A stretch of 64,000 nt of DNA from Nymphaea colorata (GCF_008831285.2 NC_045148.1:9367001-9431000); one strand, 5' to 3'. Shown: positions 23,952-35,600, counted from the stretch's first letter. Notes: generated by a model not told the origin, from the letters alone. A program made the numbers and translations.

Positions 23952-25441
23952 TATTCCTCCCCCCAAGACCCGGCAGGGAAGGAAGCAAGAAGAAATGGAG
24001 ATGAAAGCTCTGAATGCAAGAAACTTCTTCAGCTAAAAACAAATTTAGGCTCTTGTGCTATTAGTCCAAGAGCGAGTCTCTGCTGAAACGGGATGATTCC
24101 GGCCGTTGATCTCGGCTTGGATCCAACGGCCTGAATTTCCTCTCCCCTGTGACCTCCCAACTTCCTTTCCCACTGAGATTTTATGCAATCATCAAAATTT
24201 TTATTGTACTTGCATTTTGGGAACAGTCGACCAAAATCAGCCTCGCGACACGTGGCAACACCCTAATTGGGAGGGGGGGGGGAAAGAAGACAAACGAGAA
24301 ACGTGCAAAAGCCGCATCATGCGAAAATGACCTAAATACCCTTTTCTTTTATTTTTCGTATTTATTATTATTTATTAATGTTCTTATTATTAGTTTATTA
24401 TTCTTAAAATTAAAATCAAACATTTCGGAATTGAGTTCTTGAATTAAACTATTAAAAGATTGGCACAACAGCACACTTCTTATTTATGTAAATGCAAAAC
24501 TTTTGGTAATTAACATTTTGGCACTATCGGCTAACGGTCGACTGGACAAAAGTGAACACTTTGAACAAAAATAAAGAAGTTCAACTATAAAAAATTAAGT
24601 TCACATTGAATCGACTTTGAAGGCATGTTACATGTAAATTACATAGAGATAATCAAAACATATATATACGTATAAGTTTTCACTTGCTTATTAGTTTAAA
24701 TATTCAATATTTGCAATTAACATTTATTATGTTCGTGTTGTGAAAAATAAAGACAAATCCGGTAGTTATACTGATAATCAATGTTTAGTCATAAATCACA
24801 TGCAAGATAGGAGGAGCGATTGAGGGATTAGAGGACGCTCGGAAAACGGTAATACATTGTTATTATTAGAAAATTAATTCAGACATCATAAATAAGTAAT
24901 AAATCCTCATTCACTCTCCCCAATATGCCTTAAACACGACCCCAGAAATTTTGACTTGCATTAATTCTGCACGAATTTTGGAATTTATATAAATATAGAA
25001 TTTATTCCCTATTCTCTCACTTAAAAAATATATTTTTTAATTTTAATAATCTTAAGAAAAGCCATATATTTTTAGTTTTTTTTTTTAATTCGTTTAAATT
25101 AACGACATCCTTATGTTAGTTTACAAAAGATCAGAGGGCTATTCTGGTCAAGGCGGGAAAAAAATTTTCCCCTTCTGAATGCAAACAAAAAAGGCTTCCT
25201 CGCCTTTGGTCTGAAGGCTTGCTTCTGCCAGGAGATGGACGGTCGGGATTGAGAGATGGGGGGGAGGTAACTGGCTGCAGCGTTCTGGGCCGTCCATCTC
25301 AGATCTGGACGGCTTGTGGCGGTGCAGCATCGACGGTGAAACCTGTGCGGAGGTGCGTGGAAAATGTGAGAGTCTGCTGCATGCAAAGACCCTTTTCCTT
25401 TCTTTTTTTTTATCTTTTTTGAGATGACTGTCTGCGAACAT

Positions 25442-25533
25442 GCTGGGCACAATCCAGACTTTCTCTCTCTTTCACTTTATATATATATATATATATATCA
25501 TCTGGTATGATTGAAGTATGTTGCCATGTGCAA
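25442..25533. other. Junction between duplication copy 2 and inverted unit 2
   Basis: After 25441 the sequence switches to the reverse complement of the DNA at 22390-22530: CTTTCTCTCTCTTTC, a (TA)n run and ATCATCTGGTATGATTGAAG. Confidence 0.6.
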
Positions 25534-26238
25534 GTTACTGAGACGTCTGGTTGATCTATTTGGTTTGAGGAAATGGTCTCATATAGACCAAATGCTGAAA
25601 GGGAGGGTAGGGAAAGAATGCCGTGAGAGGTGGCACAATCATCTGCGCCCCAACATCAAGGTCTCTCTCTCTCTCTTGCTACATCTCTCTTTCTCTCCGA
25701 TATATGTTCTTTAGATTTCGTGCTCTACTAAACTTGGTATCTTCTATACATAGGCATGTATAGGGAAAATATATATGCATTTCTTCATGTATGTACATAT
25801 TGCTTAATTGACGATGTTAATGGATTTTGACATTGGATTTTCCTTTCCATTCGTTATGTTAATGGCAATGCAGAAGGACACATGGACAGAGGAAAAGGAG
25901 AGAATGTTGATTGCTGCCCATTCATAGATCGGGAACAAATGGGCAGAGATTGTTAGGAGGCTTCCAGGAAGAACAGAGAACTCCATTAAGAACCACTGGA
26001 ACGCCACCAAGAGAAGACAGCTCTCAAAGAGACGAGCCAAATCTCTGACTCCGAAAACCAAAACCCTGCTCCATCTTGCACGAGTACATCAAAAGCTTGG
26101 GTTCCTCTTCGTGCCGCCAACAATGGCTGACGGCCAAAATCATCAAAATGAAAGCGAAACAGTCACCAGATCGACACAGCTGCACCACCTAGATCAAACC
26201 CATGCACCAGTGACTTCATGTGATCACGGCACTGCTAA
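25534..26238 (+). pseudogene. MYB exons 2 and 3 (rearranged unit 2, inverted)
   Basis: Plus-strand exon 2 (25534-25660) reads LRKWSHIDQMLKGR and [12 protein letters not shown]. Its acceptor CAG is changed to CAA. Exon 3 (from 25874) begins KDTWTEEKERML and has a TAG stop at 25925-25927 where the intact gene has Glu. It keeps [12 protein letters not shown], shifts frame soon after, and ends at the same SCDHGTA breakpoint as units 1 and 3. It faces an exon 1 piece on the minus strand at 26979-27231. Confidence 0.92.
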
Positions 26239-26978
26239 ATCCTGTTCAAAATTAGGGTTCCAGTCGCCTATACAAATCGGGTTCGGATTCAGATTCTGCT
26301 ATGACTTTTTTTATTCGAATTCGAATCCGAATACCCAAAAAAAAATATATAATCAAGGATATATCTGATCCCAATATGATCCATTGACAGCCCTAATTGA
26401 TTTCAGCACATTTTAGGTATATATTCAGTGGTTTTCTGTATTTTATGTATACAATGTATATTCATTTTATTTATGACTTAATATATATATATATATATAA
26501 CATGTTTGGAGGAGAAGAGAAACCAGCCTGCAACCTTGCTAAGTTTTGCTATCAATTTTGTCAAGAATATTCATTTGTTAGATTTAATATCTATGTAGGC
26601 GATCTTTATAATTGGGTAACATTGATTTGTCTTTAATGGGTTGATGAATTGTTCCCATTGTAGATGGAGCAAGTAAATGTAATTGCTAGAGAAAATGAAA
26701 ACATTAGCGAACCTGCGATAACTTTGCAGGATTTTATTGCTATCAAAGTTGGCAGTAATATTAATTTATTAGATTTATTAACTATTTATATATATATATA
26801 TATATGAAGATGGCTCATATTCATATGAAATATCCAGTTTTATACGCACACCAGAGTGAATGGGCAGCGGGTGCAGTAGTGAGAGAAACAGAAAAAAACG
26901 GCAAAGAGGGAGAAACACCAAAAAAATAAAAAAAAGATAGGGCAGAGAAGGAGAGAGAGCATCTACAGGCTGCTTTAC
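26239..26978. repeat. Spacer of rearranged MYB unit 2 (inverted copy)
   Basis: Reverse complement of the spacer at 20782-21678, with (TA)n at 26480-26499 and 26790-26805. The GATTCGAATCC-rich end is at 26270-26400. Confidence 0.8.
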
Positions 26979-27231
26979 CTATCTTCTTCGGCAGTCCATT
27001 GCCCTTTGATCACATTCCCTTTCTTCTTATTCTTACTTGATTTCTTATTTGAGGCACCATTCTTCTTGCCAAGGCTGTGGCCAATAGACCCATCATCTTC
27101 TCCCATAACACATACATTTCTTGATGATCATTTGGCATTTCATGCATTGTCCCTTCACCATTCCCACCTTCCACAGTCCCTCCTTCCCTGAAGCAAGACC
27201 CCACCACATCATTATCACTGAATATACTCTT
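26979..27231 (-). pseudogene. MYB exon 1 3' fragment (rearranged unit 2)
   Basis: Minus-strand homology to MYB exon 1 from [10 protein letters not shown] through [20 protein letters not shown] to the donor, which is intact (GTAAAG). A frameshift after HQEM breaks the frame. Homology ends at 27231, 13 bases from the start of the palindrome at 27245. Confidence 0.9.
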
Positions 27232-27244
27232 CTGATGATCTAAT

Positions 27245-28106
27245 TTCACAATTGACGGATGTGGAGTTACAGCATATATTCAATGGACGAACCCCTCTTC
27301 TTCTTCTTCTGCGTCTGTGTTTTCGAACGATGTATGGGGGAAGCTTCCCATAGAGAGAGCGATCCTCGTCTCTTTTCCTCAAAGCTCGTTAATCGTTTTT
27401 CTATTGAAAAACGTCTTTCCTCTCTTTCTCCCTCCCTAGATTTGGTGGATTCATTATCGTGGAGTTATAATAGCTTGAAACGGAAAGGTGGGATCTCTCC
27501 CTATCTCTCTGTCACCCAGAGAGAGTCCAAATCTTCTTCCCAACGAAAGAAGACATGGGGGGGCTAAAAAACAAAGGAAACCACATATATAAGTGGAGAG
27601 CTGCAACATTCCGTTTCTGTCTTTCCTTCCCGACGGCAGCGGCGACGCCACCGTCTCCGTCAGGAATCTTGTGCGTGGAGGCGGTGAGGCTGAGATGGTG
27701 GCGTCGCCGCCGCCGTCGGGAAGGAACGACAGAAACGGAATGTTGCAGCTCTCCACTTATATATGTGGTTTCCTTTGTTTTTTAGCCCCCCCATGTCTTC
27801 TTTCGTTGGGAAGAAGATTTGGAGTCTCCCTCTGGGTGACGAAGAGAGATAGGGAGAGATCCCACCTTTCTGTTTCAAGCTATTATTACTCCACGATAAT
27901 GAATCCACCAAATCGAAATCTAGGGAGGGAGAAAGAGAGGAAAGACGTTTTTCAATAGGAAAACGAATAACGAGCTTCAAGGAAAAGAGACGAGGATCGC
28001 TCTCTCTATGGGAAGCTTCCCCCATACAGAAAACACAGACGCAGAAGAAGAAGAGGAGGGGTTCGTCCATTGAATGTATGCTGTAACTCCACATCCGTCA
28101 ATTGTG
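27245..28106. repeat. Long palindrome, arms about 408 bp, loop about 44 bp
   Basis: Arms 27245-27652 and 27697-28106 are near-perfect reverse complements with only scattered single-base differences and small indels. Both begin or end with CACAATTGACGGATGTGG or its complement. The central part is GC-rich with CCGACGGC and GGCGACGCCACC. I do not recognise a coding domain. Several 75-145 codon open frames exist on both strands, as expected for a palindrome. It sits between a MYB fragment and a beta-galactosidase fragment. No convincing target duplication was found. Confidence 0.9.
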
Positions 28107-28139
28107 AGATTAGAATAATTATCCATTAGTTCGGTGAAG

Positions 28140-28427
28140 TTGCCTCTTAGAATTTGTCCTCCCAAAGTTTGTTCCACCATGGTACTGTTCAAGAGTTCAA
28201 ATGTTAACAGCACAGTGTTTCAAAGCAAACTATCAGAAAAAAAAAAAAACGAAGAGATCGAGATTCAAAAACACAATCTTTTGGATGCGGCTCTGCAAAG
28301 TTACCATGTAATAGTTGACGTGCGAGCCATTTTTGGAGAAAAACCGAGCCACAGAAAATGCAAGATCTTCAGCTGATATTTGTGAGGGAGGGTCCCCGAA
28401 GACTCGATACCTTGATTCACCAACCAT
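28140..28427 (-). pseudogene. GH35 beta-galactosidase fragment, two exons
   Basis: The upstream exon (28315 to about 28427, minus) reads SRYRVFGDPPSQ, ISAEDLAFSVARFFSKNG and SHVNYYM, then a GTAACT donor. The intron (28185-28314) ends TTGAACAG. The next exon begins YHGGTNFGRTN at 28184 and loses homology after a few codons. These blocks are contiguous in plant GH35 enzymes. The usual SQRSAED is SQISAED here, but there is no stop in this exon, unlike at 19981-20095. The rest of the enzyme is missing. Confidence 0.88.
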
Positions 28428-29119
28428 TGCATCTGATTAGCTACAGCGCAATTAACACGCTCAACTCTTCTTGAGGTTCTATTTACTGTACTAATTTACT
28501 CTACGGCAGTGGATCCTCGGTTACTCCAGAATTGGTTTTCGTGCTTAATTAGAAACCCCAGAATGGGAGAGGAAATGCCATCAGAAATTAACCACAAAAA
28601 TGATTTTTTAGTTCCTCAATTTTGAATCCATTTCTGAAATTTTACACGGAAACTGGGATTGAAGACGATAAAAGTTGAGATTATTTCATCATAATTGTTT
28701 TTGTTACTGGGTTATAATAATGCTCTCTTCTTCAGGTATCAAACCTTGGATTACTCAGAACTACTAACAGTATTATATGGTCACCCAATCCATTTGTTAG
28801 TCAGCCGATACAGGGGCACCAAATGCTCAATACCTGTTTTCTCAAATAATTTAGTTTGATCAGAAAGTGTGATCAGAAATCGAAAGAACAAAATCTAGTA
28901 CTCAAGAATCTGGAATAAATCGTAAGTTCAACCAAAGTACTCAATAAGGCCTACTAGAAGTAAACCCTGACGGAGGACTTAGGCAATTTATTTGCAACTT
29001 AGCATGCAAAATGAAAAGGTTTGAAAATGACCATCAAAAGCCACATTCTGTAATCATAGGCAGAATTGCAGAGGAAAAATGTGTTCCTCGTCATTACATA
29101 AACATTAATATGTTATGCT
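28428..29119. other. Non-coding DNA, partly shared with 20096-20560
   Basis: Up to 28860 it matches the beta-galactosidase-linked DNA at 20096-20560. The sequence from 28860 to 29119 has no partner that I noticed and no gene. Confidence 0.55.
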
Positions 29120-29400
29120 TGCTCGTGATAATTGTTGGTGTTGGTGGCTGTGGTGGTGGTGGCGGCCACTCCTCCGTTCCAGTGGCAGCGCTTGTGGCCA
29201 CCGAGCACCTCGCCGGTGGGGAAGAGCTTGAAGCAGACGGAACACTGGTGGATCTTGGCAACCTTGGTGCGCTCAGCCGATTGGTCGCCGGAGTCGGTGG
29301 AGGAGGCGGCGGTCTTCTTGTGGCTGGCTTTGTGACCGCCTAGCGCTTGATAAGGGGAAGGCCTTGTCGCAGACAGAGCAACGGTACCGGTAGCCGTGGA
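29120..29400 (-). pseudogene. ZAT-type zinc-finger fragment, left arm of an inverted repeat
   Basis: The minus strand codes part of a first finger (broken by a small deletion near 29350, so the QALGGH reading is shifted), the linker [14 protein letters not shown], and a second finger [20 protein letters not shown]. The second signature is EVLGGH in place of QALGGH. It faces a better preserved copy at 29433-29750 across about 30 bases. Confidence 0.85.
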
Positions 29401-29432
29401 GGCGCCACCTGACACCAGTACCGGTAGCGGTG

Positions 29433-29750
29433 GAGGCGCCTCCCACCCTCACTTACCGCTGCTCTGTCTGCAACAAGGCCTTCCCCTCATATCAAGCGCT
29501 CGGCGGTCACAAGGCCAGCCACAAGAAGACCAACGCCTCCTCCACCGACCCCGGCGACCAATTGGCTGAGCGCGCCAAGGTTGCCAAGTTCCACCAGTGT
29601 TCCGTCTGCTTCAAGCTCATCCCCACCGGCCAGGCCCTCGGTGGCCACAAGCGCTGTCACTGGGACAATGGAATCGCCGCCACCACCACCACCACCACCA
29701 CCAACACCAAAACCAACAATTCGGACATGAGCGGAAAGAAGAAAAACTAA
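29433..29750 (+). pseudogene. ZAT-type two-finger fragment, right arm of an inverted repeat
   Basis: The plus strand has two complete fingers: [20 protein letters not shown] (then ASH) and [20 protein letters not shown] (then RCH). They are followed by a Thr/Asn tail and SGKKKN, and stop at 29748-29750. There is no ATG: the frame opens within GGAGGCGCC repeats, so the N-terminus (L-box, nuclear signal) is absent. Both finger Cys2His2 sets are intact. Family members (ZAT10/STZ) are stress-response repressors. A transcript with another start could still encode two fingers, but I call it a fragment. Confidence 0.85.
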
Positions 29751-29879
29751 TTCACTTCCCATTCGCTCATGAGCTTTCCATCAATTTGATTAATTGGCTC
29801 TTAATTAGTCCATATAGATAGATCAGATCTTTAGAACCCACAAGAAACTGAGCGAAGCGGCAAGAAGCACATTAAATGA

Positions 29880-30376
29880 GCATGTTTGGAGAAGGCTTTC
29901 CGACCAACCCGCCGGTTTTTCTCACCAAGCCTTCACCTCCGACGGCTCTTGTTGAGTCACTGGGCTATGGTAGTGGAATTCATCATCTACAGCCCAACTC
30001 ATCAAGTGGGTTCCTGGAGGCTTACCGGAATCCGGCCACTGCCTCCGGTTTCCAGCTGGAGGAGGCAGCCCTCTTGGACTATTTAGGGAGTGGAGCATTA
30101 GATGGTTATCATTTGGGGATTGAGGATATCTTCAGTGATAATGATGTGGTGGGATCTTGCTTTGAGTAAGGGAGGGACTGTGGAAGGTGGGAATGATGAA
30201 GGGACAATGCATGAAATGCCAAATGATCATCAAGAAATGTGTTGTGTTAGGGAAGGAGATGATGGGTCTGTCGGCCACAGCCTTGGCAAGAAGAACGGTG
30301 CCTCAAATAAGAAATCAAGTAAGAATCAGAAGAATGGTAATGTGATCAAAGGGCAATGGACTGCCGAAAAAGATAG
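29880..30376 (+). pseudogene. MYB exon 1 fragment (rearranged unit 3)
   Basis: Plus-strand homology from [14 protein letters not shown] to the exon 1 donor (KGQWTAEKDR, GT intact). The first 30 codons are replaced by zinc-finger 3' UTR DNA (the 29751-29880 stretch). A one-base frameshift near 30160 (after DNDVVGSC) separates the two readable halves. It faces MYB exon 3 and a stub of exon 2 on the minus strand at 31191-31806. Confidence 0.92.
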
Positions 30377-30548
30377 GTAAAGCAGACTGTAGATGCTCTC
30401 TCTCTCTCTCCCTCTCGCCCTTTCTTTTTGAAATTTTTTGGTGTTTCTCCCTCTTCGCCTTTTTTTCTGTTTCTCTCACTACTGCTCCCGCTGCCCATTC
30501 ACTCCGGTGTGCGTGTAAAACTGGCTATTTCATATCAAATGAGTCATC

Positions 30549-30590
<42 letters not shown>

Positions 30591-31190
30591 TAATGTTCCT
30601 GTCATGCATGACCAAACAAGTTAATAAATCTAATAAATTAATATTACTGGCAACTTAGTTAGCAATAAAATCCTACAAAGTTATCGCATGTTCACCAATG
30701 TTTCCATTTTCTCTAGCAATTAGATTTACTTGCTCCATCTACAAAGGGAACAATTCATCGGCCCATTAAAGACAAATCAATATTACCCAACTATAAGGAT
30801 CGCCGAGATAGATATTAAATATAACAAATGACTATTTTTGCCAAAATGACAGCAAAACTTTGCCAGGCTGCCGGCTGGTTCTCTTCTCCTCCAAACATGT
30901 TATATATATATAATCATAAATAAAATGAATATACATTGTATACATAAATTACAGAAAACCACTGATCTAAAATGCCTTTAATCTATACCTAAAATGTGCT
31001 GAAAATCAATATAAAAAACATGATTATTAGGGATGTCAACAGATCGGATTCGATTCCGATATATCCTTGATTATATATGTTTTTTTTCGAATATTCACAT
31101 ATTCGGATTCAAATTTGAATAAAGAAAAGTCATAGCGGAATCCGATTTTTATATGTATAACTGGCTCGAATCCAAATTTTGAACATGACT
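30377..31190. repeat. Spacer of rearranged MYB unit 3
   Basis: Direct copy of the spacer at 20782-21678 without the 104-bp tandem duplication, with a (TA)n run at 30555-30588 and the GATTCGAATCC-rich end at 31030-31180. Confidence 0.8.
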
Positions 31191-31806
31191 TAGCAGTGCC
31201 GTGATCACATGAAGTCACTGGTGCTTGGGTTTGATCTGGGTGGTGCAGCTGTGTCGATCTGGTGAACGGATTTTCGTTTTCATTTTGATGATTTTGGTGG
31301 TCAGCCATTGTTGACGGCGCCGGAGCTGAAGAGGAACTCAAGCTCTTGATGTACTCCTGCAAGATGGAGCAGTGCTTTTGGTTTTGGGAGTCCAGAGATT
31401 TGGCTCGTCTCTTTGAGAGCTGTCTTCTCTTGGTGGCGTTCCAGTTTTTCTTAATGGAGTTCTCTGTTCTTCCTGGAAGCCTCTTAGCAATCTCTGCCCA
31501 TTTGTTCTCGATCTCAGAATGGGCAGCAATGAACATTCTCTCCTCTTCCTCTGTCCATGTGTCCTTCTGCATTGCCATTAAAATAACGAATGGAAAGGAA
31601 AATTCAGTGTCAAAATCCATTAACATCGCCAATTAAGCAATATGTACAAACATGAAGAAATGCGTATATTTTTTCACTATACATGCCTATATATAAAAGA
31701 TACCGAGTTTAGTAGAGCACGAAATCTAAAAAACATATATCCGAGGGAAAGAAAGATGTAGCAAGAGAGAGAGAGAGAGACCTTAATATTGGGGCGCAGA
31801 TGATTC
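31191..31806 (-). pseudogene. MYB exon 3 and exon 2 stub (rearranged unit 3)
   Basis: Exon 3 (31191-31566, minus) reads [20 protein letters not shown] and [12 protein letters not shown], sharing the Phe, Glu and Lys-Asn changes with the copy at 21679-22051 against the intact gene. Its C-terminus ends at the same SCDHGTA breakpoint. Only about 25 bases of exon 2 remain (31782-31806) before homology stops. Confidence 0.9.
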
Positions 31807-32221
31807 ACGAAGGGGAAAGAGGAGAGAAAACAAGTTTTGACGTCTTTATGTCACATCACTAAAGAAAAAATACTTTTAGTTGACAGACCAACTTAACATC
31901 GAAGATTTAAACTTTCAATAATACTTTTATCTAGCTCTTTTGCCTGGCCATATTCCACTAAACTTGGTAGCAGAGCAATGGGAAAGGGTGTTCATATACG
32001 CACTAAAACTACATATATACAGGCACATACCAGCTGGGATATACTATATCTAGTTCAATATTGCAGCCTTATTACGCCTGCAAGTGTCGCCGGAGGAAGC
32101 TTCTGCCCATCTCTTCAAAGCATGAGCATAAGGCGGTCGTCGTTACCGAAAGTTCTTTTCTGCTTTTACTTCTATGTGGATTGCAATGATGTCAATCTCT
32201 GGTTTTTTAACATCGGCGGTG
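31807..32221. other. Spacer upstream of the NAC-like fragment
   Basis: No homology to the MYB gene after 31806. No gene recognised; it may be the original upstream region of the NAC-like fragment. Confidence 0.4.
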
Positions 32222-32402
32222 ATGGACAGTCCTGGCAGACGGTTTGAAGATGGCAGCGTAGCTGAGTTCAAGTTCGACCCCACCGATCAACAGCTGGTGG
32301 CTTACCATTTGAGAAGGAAGGTTCTGCACCCTGAAAACTATCAGTGGGGCGACTTCATCCTCTCCACCGACCTCTACTCCAAAGAGTCGGGCCAGCTGAA
32401 AT
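32222..32402 (+). pseudogene. NAC-like transcription factor, first exon fragment
   Basis: From an ATG at 32222 the frame reads FKFDPTDQQLVAYHLRRKV, a diverged NAC subdomain A (usual form FRFHPTDEELVxYYLxxK), then STDLYSKESGQL, resembling the subdomain B region. A GTAAG donor follows at 32403. The second piece is at 36971-37114; the copia element 32467-36960 sits in the intron between. As I join them, the phases do not match (exon 1 ends one base into a codon, exon 2 starts in phase 0), so it is probably dead. Confidence 0.7.
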
Positions 32403-32466
32403 GTAAGCCTGATATAGCCAGGATCGGCGGTGCTTACGTCACTACCCACTTTTATCATTTTCTTTC

Positions 32467-32569
32467 TGTTGAAAGTGAACGTTAAAGTCATCACAGCATA
32501 CTCAACGGATCCTCCCGGTAAAAATCTATGTTTCAATTCTTCGTTCTTCTCTTCTCTTCCATTTCAATA
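32467..32569 (+). repeat. 5' LTR with internal deletion
   Basis: About 45 bases of LTR start (to TCAACGGATCCTCCC) are joined to the last 50 bases (AAAAATCTATGTTTCAATTC). About 240 bases present in the 3' LTR are missing, which removes most of the promoter-bearing part. Confidence 0.85.
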
Positions 32570-32692
32570 TCAGAGCTTTGACGTTCATTCCTTGCGCATT
32601 TCATCCATCGCCTAGCTACTGGACGTTGCTCATTTCATCATGACATAAGATTTAAGTGTCTGAACCACCAGCAGAGTGGTAGAAAAAATATC

Positions 32693-35600
32693 ATGCAGGA
32701 GCAACCAAGCCTTTATGTACTTCTAAATGACAGCAACTATTTAGCTTCGTTCAAATCGGCGATACTCTATTTAAGTGGTAGAAACAAACTGAATTTTGTC
32801 ATCGAAGATCTCCTAAAACTTGCTGAAACAGATCCGACGTACAGAGAATGGCGATCCACCAATCATCTCATAATGTCCTGGTTGATTAACTCTATGGTGC
32901 CTAAGGTCGCTAGAGGATTCTATTTGATAGAAACTGCTTATCAAATTTGGAGAAAGGCGAAAGAACTCTATAGTAAAAAAAAAACAACATTGCTCGTATC
33001 TATCAATTCTCTCAAAGCATTCGGGACCTTAAGAAGCAAAACAAAAGTTTTGGCGACCTGCTAGGTGACATCCAAGGTATGTGGGATAAACTTGACTATC
33101 TTATGGATATGTCGGCTACTCTTAGATAAAAAAAAAATATGTGTGAACAAAAAATTTTTGAACTTTTTGCGACTCTTGGCCCAGAGTATGAACCCATCCG
33201 AAGCCAAATTTTAATGTCCCTGAAACTTCCTTCTCTTAGCACTATTTGCTGAATTCATATGAGAGATGAATCTAGAAAAAAGGTTATGCTAATTTTGATT
33301 CTCATGAAGAGAACTCTAGCAATATAAAACATGCTACTTTCTATGGAGCTGATAAAAGCAGTGAACATAAGTAAAAGAATCATCCAAAACGATTCTGTTC
33401 TCATTGCAAAAAGGAATGTCATACGCCGGTTCCTCCATGGAAAACCCACCACCATGAGGACAGAAAAAAGAGAGAAAGGGAGCACCACTACCGTAGCCAA
33501 TGCTGCAGCCAAAACTCTTGATACTTCGGATCTCCCTTACCTCCTCGAAAAAATAAACGAATTGCTGAAAAATGTCAAGGATCATCATGATAAAGAACAT
33601 CAAAACAGTACGGCAGCTTCAGCAAGTGTTACCGGTAACGCTCTTATTTTATTCAAATCTGATTATTGGATTGTCGATTCTGGAACTAGTGATCATATGT
33701 CTATGAACTTCCATAACCTTAGTAATTATTCTCCTATGACTAGAAAAAAATCTGTTGTTATTGCTAATGGCCCTTCTATGCATGTTCGAGGAGAAGGAAA
33801 ATTAGACATTCTTAGAAATGGTGTTAAATCTAAAGTGCTTTATATGTCATATCTCTCCACCAACTTGCTGTCCGTTTCAAAAATTGTTAGAGATTTAAAT
33901 TGCCAAGTTGTTTTCTCTCCCACTAACATTGTTTTATAGGACCCTATATTGAAGAGGAAGATTGGTGAGGGAACTTTCACGAAAATGGGATATACTTGCT
34001 GAAAATCAATCAATATGCCTTGACTGTCCAAATCAACCGAAAGGGTGAACTTTGGCATCAGAGACTTGGTCACCCACCACGTCGTGCCTTGAATATTTTG
34101 GTACCAAATTTGAATCATGACTCTCATTTTTGTGAAACTTGCATTCAATGAATCCTTGAACAATGTTATGTTTCCTTTTGATCTTGTTCATAACAGCGTG
34201 TGGGGGCCAGCCCCCATGAACTCAAACTCAAATTTTCGGTATTATCTCACTTTTATTGATGATTTTTCAAAAATCACTTTGATTTATCTACTAAAAACCA
34301 AGGATGAAGTTGGTTGAAACTCAATTTGCAACTCGTATAAAATGTCTTCGATCTGACAATGGTACGAAATATAAACACAAATTCTTTGAACAATTCAAAA
34401 AGGAAAGCGGTATGGATCATCAATTCACCTGTGTAGATGCACCCCAACAAAATGGGGTGGCGGAACAGAAAAATTGTCATATTCTAAAAGTGACTAGGTC
34501 TTTATTATTTGATATGAATATTCCTATGCGTTTTTGGAGTGATTCAGTTTTCATAGCTTGTTATACTATCAATCGCACATCCACAAGAATTCTTGCTGAA
34601 AAAACTACTTTGGAAGTCCTCAAGAAAAGGAAATTTAAAGTGGACCACATGAAAATTTTTGGAAGCACAGTCTATGTTAAGAGTAAAGCTACAGACAAAC
34701 TCAGCCACAGAGCGAAAAAATGTAGTTTCTTGGGCTACTCATAGACAAAAAAGGGGTTCAGATGTTATGATGTCACCACCAAGCAGATCCATATCTCTCG
34801 CGATGTAGTTTTTGATGAAAAAAGCCTAATTTCTCTCACAATGCAAGACAAGGGAAGGATAGTTCCAAGCACAACATCATGGTCACACCGAACAGTCTAT
34901 CATACAATGATTTTGATATCACCGTAACCCATCACTGTAGTAACCCTGAAGAAAGAGAATTCATTGAAAACCTTGAAACTCATCATAACAATATGAAAGC
35001 CTTTTTTGAACTTCAATCATATCAAAACAGTGAAATTGGAGCTATAGATCATATTGGACCATACTTGGAAACCTTAGAATCTCACCCGTCTGAACCCACT
35101 CTATGGAGATCTTCTCGAAACATTTAGCTACCAAGACATTTGAAAAACTTTGTTACCAACATCTCTATATCTCGTCATTTGAAAAAATATTTGAGTTATA
35201 GCAATCAACCCAAACACCATGTGGCCTTCCTTAGTCACATTGAAAAACAAAAATATTCTACTACATACCAAGAAGCCAAAGTCCAAAAAATGTGGGTTGA
35301 CGCCATGCATGAAGAGCTAGATGCTCTCCACAAAAATTGCACTTGGGATTTAGAAACTCTTCCAATGGGAAAACGTGCAGTTGGGTGCAAATGGATTTTC
35401 AAAACCAAGTACAAGAGTGATGGCTTTGTTGAACGCCACAAAGCACACCTTGTTGCTAAAGGGTATACTCAAACACAAGGGTATACTGCAAATCTTGTTT
35501 GCAGACTCAAGAAGTCGATTTATGGATTGAAGCAATCTCCTAGAGCTTGGTATAAAAAATTGAGCGATGCATTGGAAAACAAAAAATTCATCAGATGCTA

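Larger units (their letters stand above)
21679..25441. repeat. Segmental duplication, copy 2 (partner 6702-10418, direct)
   Basis: Collinear with 6702-10418 from mid exon 3 to the GC-rich upstream block. The left limit coincides with the rearranged-unit breakpoint and the right limit with the start of inverted unit 2, so later rearrangements used both ends of this copy. Confidence 0.9.

Noticed and set aside
27245-28106. Calling the palindrome a miRNA gene
   Set aside because: Arms of 400 bases are far longer than a typical plant miRNA hairpin and no mature miRNA is recognised; kept as a foldback with possible siRNA output.
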